Below are positions 1-5,995 of a stretch of 10,012 nucleotides of DNA, one piece after another. Below the pieces are notes generated by a model. That model was not told where the DNA came from. It saw only the letters and a list, made by a program, of their open reading frames with translations, and did not search any database. The number at the start of each line of letters is the position of its first letter. The stretch's first letter is position 1. A program made the translations under genes and the position numbers. Source of the stretch: Candidatus Saccharibacteria bacterium UBA1788 (GTDB lineage Bacteria > Patescibacteriota > Saccharimonadia > Saccharimonadales > Saccharimonadaceae); the NCBI GenBank assembly GCA_002315165.1, contig DCGC01000017.1:1-10012 (forward strand). Direction: 5' to 3'.

Positions 1-1
1 C

Positions 2-922
2 GAGCACCCGTTTTCGGATTTTGCGGTTTTATATAGAACGAACGCGCAATCGTATGCTTTTGAGAAGGCTTTTATTGCAGCGAGGATTCCTTATAAGATT
101 ATAGGTGGGGTGAGATTTTATGACCGAAGAGAAGTGAAAGACGTTCTGGCGATTTTAAAGTTAGTGGTCAATCAGAGAGACAAGGTAAGTCTAGAAAGAA
201 TTGTAAAAAATGTCTTGTCGGGAATTGGTGAGACGAGTCTAGCGAAGATTTTGGATTATATCGATTTTGTTGATAGCCAGCGTCCATTGACCGAAATTGA
301 GGCTGGGGATATTTTATCTACGGCTAAAGCTAAAAATGCGCTCATGAGATTGCAGAATTTTTTGAGGGCGGTTGGCATGGAAATGGCTCCGGCGGAAACT
401 ATTAAAAAGGTAATAGATTATTTTGATTTTAATAGCTTGCTTGACGACGGAACGCCGAGCGGAAAAGAGAGAATTGCTAACTTGGCAGTTTTGATAGATA
501 ACGCTTCGCCATATGAAAAATTGGAAGATTTTTTGGCAGATGCAGCGTTGATGTCGAGTGCTGATGAAAGTTCGGATAAAAATTCGGTGACGTTGATGAC
601 GTTGCATGCTGCTAAGGGGCTAGAATTCCCAGTAGTGTTTTTAGTTGGGATGGAGGACGGTTTGTTCCCAAGTTCTAGAATTGAGACCGAAGATGATATT
701 GAAGAGGAGAGAAGACTAGCATATGTAGGCATGACAAGAGCAATGAAAGAATTGATTTTGACTTATGCGCAGTCGCGATTTACCTTTGGGGGGAGGGATA
801 ATTCTATGCCGTCGAGGTTTTTGATAGAATTGGGGTATGACCCTTATAGAATGGAAGTTGATTTGGATGGCTTTTCTGACGATTTTGATCCGTTCCCGCC
901 AGATGTACCGGTGTTTGAATAA
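2..922 (+). CDS. UvrD/PcrA-family superfamily 1 DNA helicase, C-terminal part (5' end outside window)
   Basis: The reading frame is open from base 2, so the gene begins upstream; the first ATG visible in the window (110) is internal. What remains is the second RecA-like half of a 3'-to-5' SF1 helicase used in DNA repair and clearing of replication blocks. Visible motifs are AVLYRTNAQS (motif IV, near base 25), the RIPYKIIGGVRFYDRREVKDVLA segment (2A domain, split here only for naming), TLMTLHAAKGLEFPVVFLVG (motif V) and EERRLAYVGMTRA (motif VI with its ATP-contacting arginine). The usual NAQSR has Tyr in place of the last Arg. The tail after motif VI is short and acidic, without the long basic C-terminus of many PcrA proteins. 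The gene ends directly at a strong bidirectional terminator. UvrD versus PcrA cannot be decided from this fragment. Confidence 0.93.
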   Translation, partial: EHPFSDFAVLYRTNAQSYAFEKAFIAARIPYKIIGGVRFYDRREVKDVLAILKLVVNQRDKVSLERIVKNVLSGIGETSLAKILDYIDFVDSQRPLTEIEAGDILSTAKAKNALMRLQNFLRAVGMEMAPAETIKKVIDYFDFNSLLDDGTPSGKERIANLAVLIDNASPYEKLEDFLADAALMSSADESSDKNSVTLMTLHAAKGLEFPVVFLVGMEDGLFPSSRIETEDDIEEERRLAYVGMTRAMKELILTYAQSRFTFGGRDNSMPSRFLIELGYDPYRMEVDLDGFSDDFDPFPPDVPVFE

Positions 923-950
923 AAAATAACCCCCGAGGGGGTTATTTTTT
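921..950. terminator. Bidirectional Rho-independent terminator between convergent genes
   Basis: A 13-bp perfect stem (921-933 with 938-950) has four G-C pairs next to a CGAG tetraloop. It is flanked by an A-tract on the left and a T-tract on the right, so it works as a hairpin plus U-run on either strand. It overlaps the stop codon of the helicase gene on one side and the stop codon of the minus-strand KwaB-like gene on the other, and would terminate both. Confidence 0.92.
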
Positions 951-1936
951 TAGCCGCGAGGCGGTTCGCCGTCCGGCTCGCCGAGTAGCTTTTTTGACTT
1001 GATTTCATAACGAAGGCCGTTGACTGGCGAGACATAGTAGTCTTCGTTGAGAAGGTTAACGAAAGTCGTAAGGTCTTTATCGTCCATGATGATGATGCTT
1101 TTGTCGTCGTCTGTCATGAGGTCGAGCTTCATTTCGTCAGCGTAATCGATGAGCTGATCTTGGGACATTTCCTCGGCGATGTCCATAGCTTGAAGTTTTT
1201 TGAGAAGAGGTTTTTTATCTTGGAGGAGAGCGTTAAGCGTAAGGCCTTCGGAGAAGGAGAGTTTATATTTTTCTTCAAGTTCACGAGCTTTTTCTTCGGC
1301 GATAACCTGAGACTTATAGTCGTATTGGAATAGCGATTCGAATTTAGTCTGGTTAAAGATGACAACGGTTTTGTCGATGATAGCAACTTGGTTATCGTCT
1401 GGCATTTTGATGGCTACTTCGGCAGAGAAAGGCTCAAAACTCTCGCCGTTTAGCTCCCAAGAGCTAGCGCCTTTAAGGGCAGAAGAGGCAGAGAGAGCTT
1501 TTGCGATATAGAAGGTTTTTGTGCCGTCGTCTCCACCTGGATAAGTGAAGCGAGCGATGATGCCTTTGACTTTTTTGAACTCATATTCGTTATCGGTAAA
1601 GTAGGCAATATCTTTATATTCGTTCTCGATGAGATGGAGAAGAGTTTCGGCGCGGCCGACCTTTTCAAGTTTGGTGTGGTAGATAACCTTATCTTCGCCG
1701 TCGGATTTTTCATATTCGCGGCATTCGAGACCTTTGTCGGCTTCTTTGAGAATATAGCTGACAGCCTCTTGCATAAAGAGAGTTTTGACATTATTGGTAA
1801 GCTTATCTGAGTAACGAACTTTGAAAGGGGTGTAGTTTTTGTTGAAGAGAAAGAGTTCAACGCTAACATTGTTTTTAATTTCGTCAATTTCGTTCGCCCA
1901 GAGAAAGACATCGAATTTTTGCGGAGTTTCGTCCAT
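950..1936 (-). CDS. DUF4868 / KwaB-like protein (Kiwa anti-phage family), solitary
   Basis: 328-residue soluble protein with no signal peptide or membrane segment. The C-terminal two thirds resemble the DUF4868 fold of KwaB, the DNA-associated component of the Kiwa phage-defence system. The visible pattern is KGIIARFTY (124-132), VAIIDKTVVIFNQTKFESLF (184-203) followed by QYDYKSQVIAEEKA, and a closing LLNEDYYVSPVNGLRYEIKSKKLL (295-318, described by its LL-NEDYY and RYE-SKK elements). The length is close to that of KwaB. Known Kiwa operons pair KwaB with the membrane protein KwaA, but none is next to this gene: upstream is non-coding and downstream is the convergent helicase. The chosen ATG is preceded by GAGGT three bases away and by a TG-extended -10 box. 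The C-terminus is acidic and ends in a short polar tail. The assignment rests on remembered family patterns. Defence function is inference; DUF4868 proteins also occur outside proven Kiwa loci. Confidence 0.6.
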   Translation of the reverse strand: MDETPQKFDVFLWANEIDEIKNNVSVELFLFNKNYTPFKVRYSDKLTNNVKTLFMQEAVSYILKEADKGLECREYEKSDGEDKVIYHTKLEKVGRAETLLHLIENEYKDIAYFTDNEYEFKKVKGIIARFTYPGGDDGTKTFYIAKALSASSALKGASSWELNGESFEPFSAEVAIKMPDDNQVAIIDKTVVIFNQTKFESLFQYDYKSQVIAEEKARELEEKYKLSFSEGLTLNALLQDKKPLLKKLQAMDIAEEMSQDQLIDYADEMKLDLMTDDDKSIIIMDDKDLTTFVNLLNEDYYVSPVNGLRYEIKSKKLLGEPDGEPPRG

Positions 1937-1963
1937 AGTACCTCACTTATTTGTATGTAGATA

Positions 1964-1972
1964 ATTATAGCA
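1964..1972 (-). promoter_or_regulatory. TG-extended -10 promoter of the KwaB-like gene
   Basis: On the minus strand the sequence reads TGcTATAAT, a perfect extended -10 element. Transcription would start near 1957, giving a leader of about 20 bases that contains TGAGGT (1940-1945) just before the ATG. No good -35 is seen at 17 bp, as often happens with extended -10 promoters. Confidence 0.6.
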
Positions 1973-2148
1973 CAAATAAAAAGAGAGAGGGAAGGGAGGT
2001 TTATTTGTGTTTTTAGGGTAAATATGTTGTAATTTTTTGTGGCGTGTTCGGTTTTTAGAAAATAATCCGAACAAAAAATCAATGGGGCATTGTTCTAATA
2101 TTTTGTAATAAAAAATAAAAAATGCAATTTTTGAAAGTAGGAAGGGAA

Positions 2149-2157
2149 TTATTCACA
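2149..2157 (+). promoter_or_regulatory. DnaA-box consensus match TTATTCACA
   Basis: This is an exact match to the bacterial DnaA box TTATNCACA, 48 bases left of a pair of inverted TTTTCCACA sites. Binding is not shown by the sequence alone. Confidence 0.4.
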
Positions 2158-2196
2158 GAAATTCTAGGGGTAGAATATGATTTGTTGTAAAAAATA

Positions 2197-2234
2197 ATAT
2201 AAAGTTTTCCACAACGGTGTGGAAAACTTTATAT
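2197..2234. repeat. Perfect 17-bp inverted repeat with ACGG loop containing two opposed DnaA-like boxes
   Basis: Bases 2197-2213 pair perfectly with 2218-2234 around a four-base ACGG loop. Each arm contains TTTTCCACA, one base from the DnaA box TTATCCACA. A T-run (2238-2243) follows on the + strand and an A-run (2188-2194) precedes, so the element could also be a bidirectional terminator. It lies well away from the end of any protein gene on either strand, which makes a plain terminator role less obvious. The perfect symmetry also suits binding of a dimeric or paired protein. Confidence 0.75.
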
Positions 2235-2394
2235 CTGTTTTTTGATTTGCTTTTCCACCAAAAAGTTGAAAAGATGTTTGAAAAATATGAAAAAATATAA
2301 AATTAGCACATTCTTTTTAACAGAAATTTGTTTAAACTAGGTTCAGTAGATAATTAAAAACAAAAACAAAAATCTACAAAAGCACATTAAAAAA

Positions 2395-2672
2395 GTTTGA
2401 GATCGGCCAACTAGGAGTTTCGGCACGCATTTAACTTTAGCGGAATGCGTAACCAAAACCGTATGTTCTTTCTAAAAATTAACACCTCCCAATTTAAAAA
2501 AAACTCTATAATTGGTCGTAAGACCCAACCATTACACAATAAGTCTCTCAACGGCTGCGATATATGGATTAGCTTCGCGCTGATAAATCGTGGTAGATCT
2601 AAGTGTAAGGAAAAACAACAAAAACTAAGCAAAAATAAAAATGCTGAAGTTTCTAGTTGAGCGATCTCAAAC
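2395..2672 (+). ncRNA. Candidate structured non-coding RNA of about 278 nt, family not recognised
   Basis: The two ends pair over a long distance: 2395-2405 with 2662-2672 (11 bp), a 2x2 internal loop, then 2408-2425 with 2642-2659 (18 bp). The second helix contains four G-U wobbles (2415/2652, 2417/2650, 2418/2649, 2422/2645). These would be A-C mismatches on the other strand, so the RNA is read on the + strand. Inside are an ACGCATT/AATGCGT hairpin (2425-2451 region), a CCAAT/ATTGG pairing (about 2489-2516), a GGTC-GTAA-GACC hairpin with a GNRA loop (about 2515-2526), and a TTACAC/GTGTAA helix (about 2533-2608). That last helix encloses an ATTAGC/GCTGAT hairpin. I find none of the hallmarks of tmRNA, RNase P, SRP or 6S RNA. 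It sits 22 bases before rsmH, so it may be an independent RNA or a long cis-acting element. No clear promoter or U-tract terminator is seen. Confidence 0.55.
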
Positions 2673-2686
2673 AAAGAGTGTATAAT
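2657..2686 (+). promoter_or_regulatory. rsmH promoter giving a leaderless mRNA
   Basis: TTGAGC (2657-2662) and a perfect TATAAT (2681-2686) are 18 bp apart. The expected start of transcription is at or beside the A of the rsmH ATG (2694), and there is no Shine-Dalgarno, so the transcript should be leaderless. The -35 box lies inside the 3' arm of the upstream RNA candidate, so the two elements overlap physically. Confidence 0.65.
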
Positions 2687-2693
2687 TATACAC
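2678..2693. repeat. 16-bp perfect palindrome over the rsmH -10 region
   Basis: GTGTATAATTATACAC is fully self-complementary and abuts the rsmH start codon. It places a TATAAT on both strands, so it could drive divergent transcription or serve as an operator for a dimeric regulator. Part of the symmetry may simply come from the A/T-rich -10 box. Confidence 0.6.
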
Positions 2694-3575
2694 ATGAAAG
2701 AAGAACTTCATAAGCCAGTTTTATTATCTGAAGTGCTTGAAGTTTTGCAACCGAAGCTTGGAGAATCATATATTGATTTGACGGCTGGTTATGCAGGGCA
2801 CGCAAGCAAAGTTTTGGATGTAACACGGAATTATAAAGAGTCGGTCCTAGTGGATCGAGATTCTTTTGCGACAGAATTCTTAAGAGGGAAGTACGAAAGT
2901 GAACCTATAAGAGTCGTAAATGAGGATTTTTATAGTGCGGTGCTACAGGAAATACAGTGTGGAAGAAAATATGATATGGTATTGGCTGATTTTGGGGTGT
3001 CTTCACCGCAACTGGATATGAGTGAAAGAGGATTTTCTTTTTCTAAGGACGGACCGCTAGATATGAGGATGGATAGGACGCAGGAATTAAGCGCGGCGAC
3101 AATCGTGAATAAATGGAGCGAAAGAGCTCTCGCAGAGCTTTTTGTAGAATATGGAGAGGAAAAACCTGGTTTTGCGAAAATGATTGCTAGGGAAATTGTA
3201 CATAATAGACCATGGACATCAACTAAAGAATTGGCGGACGCAATAAAGGGTAAGGCAAGATTTTCTCACACACATCCAGCAACAAAAATTTTCCAAGCGA
3301 TACGTATTGTGGTTAATGATGAACTTTCTGAAATAGAAAAGACTTTGCCACTAATACCGAAAATACTAAATCCCGGAGGAAGAGTTGCTATTATAACTTT
3401 TCACAGCTTGGAGGATAGATTGGTAAAAAAATATTTCAAAGAGGCAACTTCTCTCGGAGAGGAATCACCGCTAGAAATAATAAATAAAACGCCAATAGTT
3501 GCGGGAAATATGGAGTTAGTTATCAACCCAAGAGCTAGAAGTGCTAAGTTGCGCGCAGCGCGACGCGGCGAATAG
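2694..3575 (+). CDS. rsmH: 16S rRNA (cytosine-1402-N4)-methyltransferase RsmH (MraW)
   Basis: S-adenosylmethionine-dependent enzyme that methylates N4 of C1402 in the 16S rRNA decoding centre; typically the first or second gene of dcw clusters. At 293 residues it has near-normal length. Family motifs are present in order: HKPVLLSEVLEVLQ at the N-terminus, YIDLTAGYAGHA (SAM-binding loop), ADFGVSSPQLD and ERGFSF-DGPLDMRMD, HPATKIFQAIRIVVNDEL, VAIITFHSLEDRLVKKYF, and the basic end NPRARSAKLRAARR. The SAM loop differs from the usual D-T-G-G-GGHS form (AGYAGHA here), which is a divergence rather than a loss. The ATG is fixed by the homologous N-terminus and by the -10 box 7 bases upstream. mraZ, usually the gene before it, is missing and is replaced by the non-coding region. 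Confidence 0.96.
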   Translation: MKEELHKPVLLSEVLEVLQPKLGESYIDLTAGYAGHASKVLDVTRNYKESVLVDRDSFATEFLRGKYESEPIRVVNEDFYSAVLQEIQCGRKYDMVLADFGVSSPQLDMSERGFSFSKDGPLDMRMDRTQELSAATIVNKWSERALAELFVEYGEEKPGFAKMIAREIVHNRPWTSTKELADAIKGKARFSHTHPATKIFQAIRIVVNDELSEIEKTLPLIPKILNPGGRVAIITFHSLEDRLVKKYFKEATSLGEESPLEIINKTPIVAGNMELVINPRARSAKLRAARRGE

Positions 3576-3623
3576 TTATTGGCTGATAAAAATAAAAATA
3601 CAAAAAACAAAAAAGGAGGCATT

Positions 3624-3689
3624 ATGCCAAAACAAATCATCGTCACCAACAAATCTCGCGCCCAAAAAGTAAAAGTTTGTTTCCGCTAA
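3624..3689 (+). CDS. 21-codon small ORF with strong Shine-Dalgarno, possible leader peptide or small basic protein
   Basis: The predicted peptide is MPKQIIVTNKSRAQKVKVCF plus a final R. It is preceded by AAAAGGAGG (3611-3619) only 4 bases from the ATG, one of the two best ribosome-binding sites in the window. Codons are mostly C-ending (ATC, GTC, ACC, AAC, CGC, GCC, TTC), unlike the T/A/G-ending codons of its neighbours, which is the pattern expected of a highly translated ORF. It has six Lys/Arg besides the terminal Arg and one Cys, and no membrane segment. It is followed within about 10 bases by folded RNA and lies between rsmH and the FtsL-like gene. I recognise no family. It could be a regulatory leader peptide, a small functional protein or a structural part of an RNA; translation is supported but function is unknown. 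Confidence 0.55.
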   Translation: MPKQIIVTNKSRAQKVKVCFR

Positions 3690-3696
3690 AAGCTAG

Positions 3697-3868
3697 ATAA
3701 CAACTACGTTGGGACGGGGGCACGAGGGCGAAAGCCCACCAATACGGTTGTTATAGAGAAACAAATCGTAGAGTGTGTTAAAAACGAAAAATATATGACC
3801 TAACCAGAATAAGTGCGATGGTGCACTGACTGGAATCTTGGTGGGGCCTTGATTTTGAGGCCTCACCA
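3697..3868 (+). ncRNA. Candidate structured RNA element downstream of the small ORF
   Basis: Three foldable units follow the small ORF. First, ATAACAAC (3697-3704) pairs with GTTGTTAT (3747-3754) and encloses TTGG/CCAA (3709-3712 with 3739-3742) and a GGGC-GAAA-GCCC hairpin (3726-3737). A G-rich strand (3713-3725) is left free. Second is AGTGC/GCACT (3812-3816 with 3823-3827). Third is a GC-rich hairpin of 11-12 bp (3839-3849 with 3858-3868) that has a G-U pair on the + strand. No U-run follows the last hairpin, so it is not a standard terminator. The unit could be a cis-regulatory leader for the FtsL-like gene, an attenuator linked to the small ORF, or a separate small RNA. No known riboswitch family was recognised. 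Confidence 0.45.
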
Positions 3869-3918
3869 CCAAAAACAAAAACAATAAACAAAATAGCAAA
3901 AAGGATTAACAAAATAAA

Positions 3919-4236
3919 ATGAGAGAATCGACTTCTAACTGGGGACGAAACAGAAACACGATTCGTCACACCCCGAAGAGTTTGGGGTCGGTTTCGCAGA
4001 CTGTGATTTTAGGTGTTTTAGTGTTGATTGTAGGTATGATTTATGTAGCACAAGGAACAAAGGCAACTAATTATGACTATGAACTTTCGAGCTTGGAAGG
4101 GGAAATTTCGGAACTTGAGATGAAAAAGGAAGATTTGGCGGTTGAGAGAGCGAGGTTAACGTCGGTTGCAGTAGCACAAGATAGCGAAGTAGCAGTAGCA
4201 ATGGAAGATGCGCAAGTTTCTGGATACGCAGATTAA
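3919..4236 (+). CDS. FtsL/DivIC-like short bitopic division protein
   Basis: This 105-residue protein has a basic, Ser/Asn-rich cytoplasmic N-terminus (1-27), one membrane segment (about 28-45, VILGVLVLIVGMIYVA) and an extracytoplasmic coiled-coil stretch (about 54-86, ELSSLEGEISELEMKKEDLA). This is the architecture of FtsL/DivIC, which form a trimer-like complex with FtsQ/DivIB and activate FtsW and its PBP partner. FtsL sequences are barely conserved, so the assignment comes from topology and from position between rsmH and the class B PBP gene, where ftsL is normally found. The ATG follows an A/C-rich leader; the nearest Shine-Dalgarno-like AAGGA is 15 bases away. The C-terminal tail (87-105) is acidic and probably disordered. 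Confidence 0.75.
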   Translation: MRESTSNWGRNRNTIRHTPKSLGSVSQTVILGVLVLIVGMIYVAQGTKATNYDYELSSLEGEISELEMKKEDLAVERARLTSVAVAQDSEVAVAMEDAQVSGYAD

Positions 4237-4244
4237 AGAGGTTA

Positions 4245-4253
4245 TGATATAAT
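4245..4253 (+). promoter_or_regulatory. Extended -10 promoter for the class B PBP gene
   Basis: TGaTATAAT is a perfect extended -10 in the 28-bp gap after the FtsL-like gene. Its likely transcription start lies only about 4-5 bases before the ATG at 4265, leaving no room for a Shine-Dalgarno. No recognisable -35 is present. It suggests that the PBP gene has its own nearly leaderless transcript in addition to any read-through. Confidence 0.55.
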
Positions 4254-4264
4254 TTCTAGTAGAA

Positions 4265-5986
4265 ATGAAAAAACGAACTAATATTTTGAGATTTTGTTTG
4301 TTGTTTGCCGTAGGCGTGATTGCTGTGCGGCTTTTTTTTATACAAATTATTCAGCATAGCGAGTGGGTGGCAAAGGCTGACGCTCAGCACACATTGAAAA
4401 ATACAATTATGGCAAAAAGGGGGGAAATATATATGATGGATGGAGATGAAGCGGTGGCGGTCGTGATGAATGAGACGGTATATACGCTAATTGTTGACCC
4501 GATGATGGCTGATGAGGAGAAGACAAAAGAAGTGGTCGAAGAGTATGCTAAAGATAATTTGGTGGCAAAATGGGAAGACGTGTTTAAGAATAAGACGCGC
4601 AGATATTATATTGTTGCTAGAAATGTTTCTAGGGCAAGCGTGGAGAAGATAAGGGAGGAGGAGTTAATTGGGGTAAGTTTTCAGGAAAATACTAAACGAG
4701 TGTATCCAGAGGGCGAGTTGGCGTCTGGGTTGCTTGGGTTCGTGAATTTGGATGGCAAGGGTCAATATGGTGTTGAGGGGTCGCTTAATACGGAATTGGC
4801 TGGGACGAACGGGCTCTTAAAGACTGTTTCTGATGTGAACAATATTGCGTTGTCGATTGGTGATAATAATATTAAGGTTCCGGCGGAGGACGGGAAAAAT
4901 ATTGTTTTAACTATTGATCGTAATGTTCAATACGCAGTTGAGAAGGCATTGGCGAACGGGATGGAAAGAACTGGGGCGACCAATGCGAGTGCGATTGTGA
5001 TGAATCCGAATAATGGCGAGATTTTAGCAGTTGCGAATTTGCCGACATATAATGCGTCGGAATATTGGAATGTTAAAGATGCGGGAAGTTATATAAACTA
5101 TGTGTTTGATGATCCGATTGAACCGGCGAGTGTATGTAAGACGTTCACATTTTCGGCAGCAATTGACCTTGGGGCGATGACTCCAGAAACAACATATTAT
5201 AATGCTGGATATACGACAGTTGATGGATGGAAGATTGAAAATGCATACAAAGGGCTGATAGGTACCGTTTCTATGCAAACGGCGCTTGGGTGGTCACTTA
5301 ATACTGGTAGTATCCAGGCGCTACGTTTGATGGGCGGAGATGCGGACGCAATAAATCAATCTGGTAGGGAAAAGCTATATGATTATTACTATAATAAGTT
5401 TGGATTGGGACAGAAGACTGGTGTGGAAATTTATGAGGCTAATGTAGCAATTGCTGATCCTAATGTCGGAAATGGGCGTGATTCTATGTATGCAAATATG
5501 ACTTTTGGACAAAATATACAGCTGACGATGCTGCAAGTAGCGGCGGCGTTTTCTTCGGTGGTGAACGGCGGGGAATATTATACTCCGACAATTGTGGCAG
5601 GGGAAGTAAAGGACGGAGAATTTATTGAGGCGGATAAAAAGGAAGCCGTGAGAAGGACAATTAGTGAGACGACGAGTGCGACAATGAGAGATATGCTGGT
5701 CAAGGCAAGGAAGGTTTGGAAAAACGCAGTTGATAAGAAGGGCTATACTGTGGGCGGAAAATCTGGCACGGCGCAAGCGATAAAAAATGGCCAGTATGTA
5801 TTTGATGAAACGTATGCGACATATATTGGGTTTGGTAGCGAAAAAGGCGAAATGCCGGCTTATGTGGTGATGGTGAGGCTTTGGGCTGATGGAAAGACGA
5901 TGAACGGCGGAAACGACGCTTTGCCAGTTTTTACTGAGATTAGTGATTATATGATTGATTACCTTAAGCTAAAACCAACCGAATAA
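4265..5986 (+). CDS. ftsI: Class B penicillin-binding protein (FtsI/PBP3-like septal transpeptidase)
   Basis: D,D-transpeptidase that cross-links peptidoglycan, probably at the septum with FtsW. The 573 residues comprise a short cytoplasmic N-terminus, one membrane anchor (about 8-29), a PBP dimerisation/pedestal domain opening with AKRGEIYMMDG (50-60), and a transpeptidase domain from about residue 215. All three active-site motifs are present: SVCK (Ser289, Lys292), SLN (344-346) and KSGT (499-502). The usual RG-I-DRNG signature is degenerate here (RGEIYMMDG). There are no C-terminal PASTA domains. It lies between the FtsL-like gene and mraY, the ftsI position of dcw clusters, with murE and murF absent. 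The start is set by the basic-hydrophobic N-terminus and the -10 box just upstream. Class B PBP is certain; septal rather than elongation role rests on context. Confidence 0.93.
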   Translation: MKKRTNILRFCLLFAVGVIAVRLFFIQIIQHSEWVAKADAQHTLKNTIMAKRGEIYMMDGDEAVAVVMNETVYTLIVDPMMADEEKTKEVVEEYAKDNLVAKWEDVFKNKTRRYYIVARNVSRASVEKIREEELIGVSFQENTKRVYPEGELASGLLGFVNLDGKGQYGVEGSLNTELAGTNGLLKTVSDVNNIALSIGDNNIKVPAEDGKNIVLTIDRNVQYAVEKALANGMERTGATNASAIVMNPNNGEILAVANLPTYNASEYWNVKDAGSYINYVFDDPIEPASVCKTFTFSAAIDLGAMTPETTYYNAGYTTVDGWKIENAYKGLIGTVSMQTALGWSLNTGSIQALRLMGGDADAINQSGREKLYDYYYNKFGLGQKTGVEIYEANVAIADPNVGNGRDSMYANMTFGQNIQLTMLQVAAAFSSVVNGGEYYTPTIVAGEVKDGEFIEADKKEAVRRTISETTSATMRDMLVKARKVWKNAVDKKGYTVGGKSGTAQAIKNGQYVFDETYATYIGFGSEKGEMPAYVVMVRLWADGKTMNGGNDALPVFTEISDYMIDYLKLKPTE

Positions 5987-5995
5987 TGAAAATAG

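Larger units (their letters stand above)
1973..2394. other. A+T-rich non-coding region with DnaA-box-like sites and inverted repeats
   Basis: There is no credible protein gene here. The stretch is dominated by A/T runs. It holds one exact TTATNCACA site (2149-2157), two TTTTCCACA sites in inverted orientation (2205-2213 and 2218-2226) and a TTTTCCACC site (2251-2259). It also holds smaller inverted repeats at 2046-2072 (GTTCGG/CCGAAC), 2080-2092 (CAATG/CATTG) and 2161-2176 (ATTCTA-GGGG-TAGAAT). After the boxes comes a long A-rich tract (about 2260-2310). This layout resembles a replication origin or a DnaA-regulated site, but no dnaA, dnaN or rpmH gene is visible. DnaA-box sequences also occur by chance in A+T-rich DNA. 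Confidence 0.4.

Noticed and set aside
2445..2660. 71-codon + strand reading frame inside the RNA candidate
   Set aside because: It has no ribosome-binding site, a Lys/Asn/Gln-rich low-complexity product and no recognisable domain. The base-pairing explains the sequence better. A 94-codon frame on the opposite strand (2411-2695) was dismissed for the same reasons.
2395..2672. tmRNA, RNase P RNA, SRP RNA or T-box identity for the RNA candidate
   Set aside because: There is no GGTTCGA T-loop or tag frame ending in ALAA, no RNase P core (GAGGAAAGTC type), no SRP GNAR/AGGAAGCAGC-like apical loop, and no AAGGGTGG T-box motif.
2395..2672. Retron msr-msd RNA, suggested by long paired ends near a defence-like gene
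   Set aside because: No reverse transcriptase is encoded nearby, and the adjacent KwaB-like gene is on the other strand beyond 450 bases of other sequence.
3587..3592. TG-preceded TAAAAA as a promoter for the small ORF
   Set aside because: Only four of six -10 bases match in an A-rich tract and there is no -35, so it is too weak to list.
3839..3868. GC-rich hairpin as a Rho-independent terminator
   Set aside because: It is followed by A/C-rich sequence with no T-run on either side, so it is kept as an RNA structure only.
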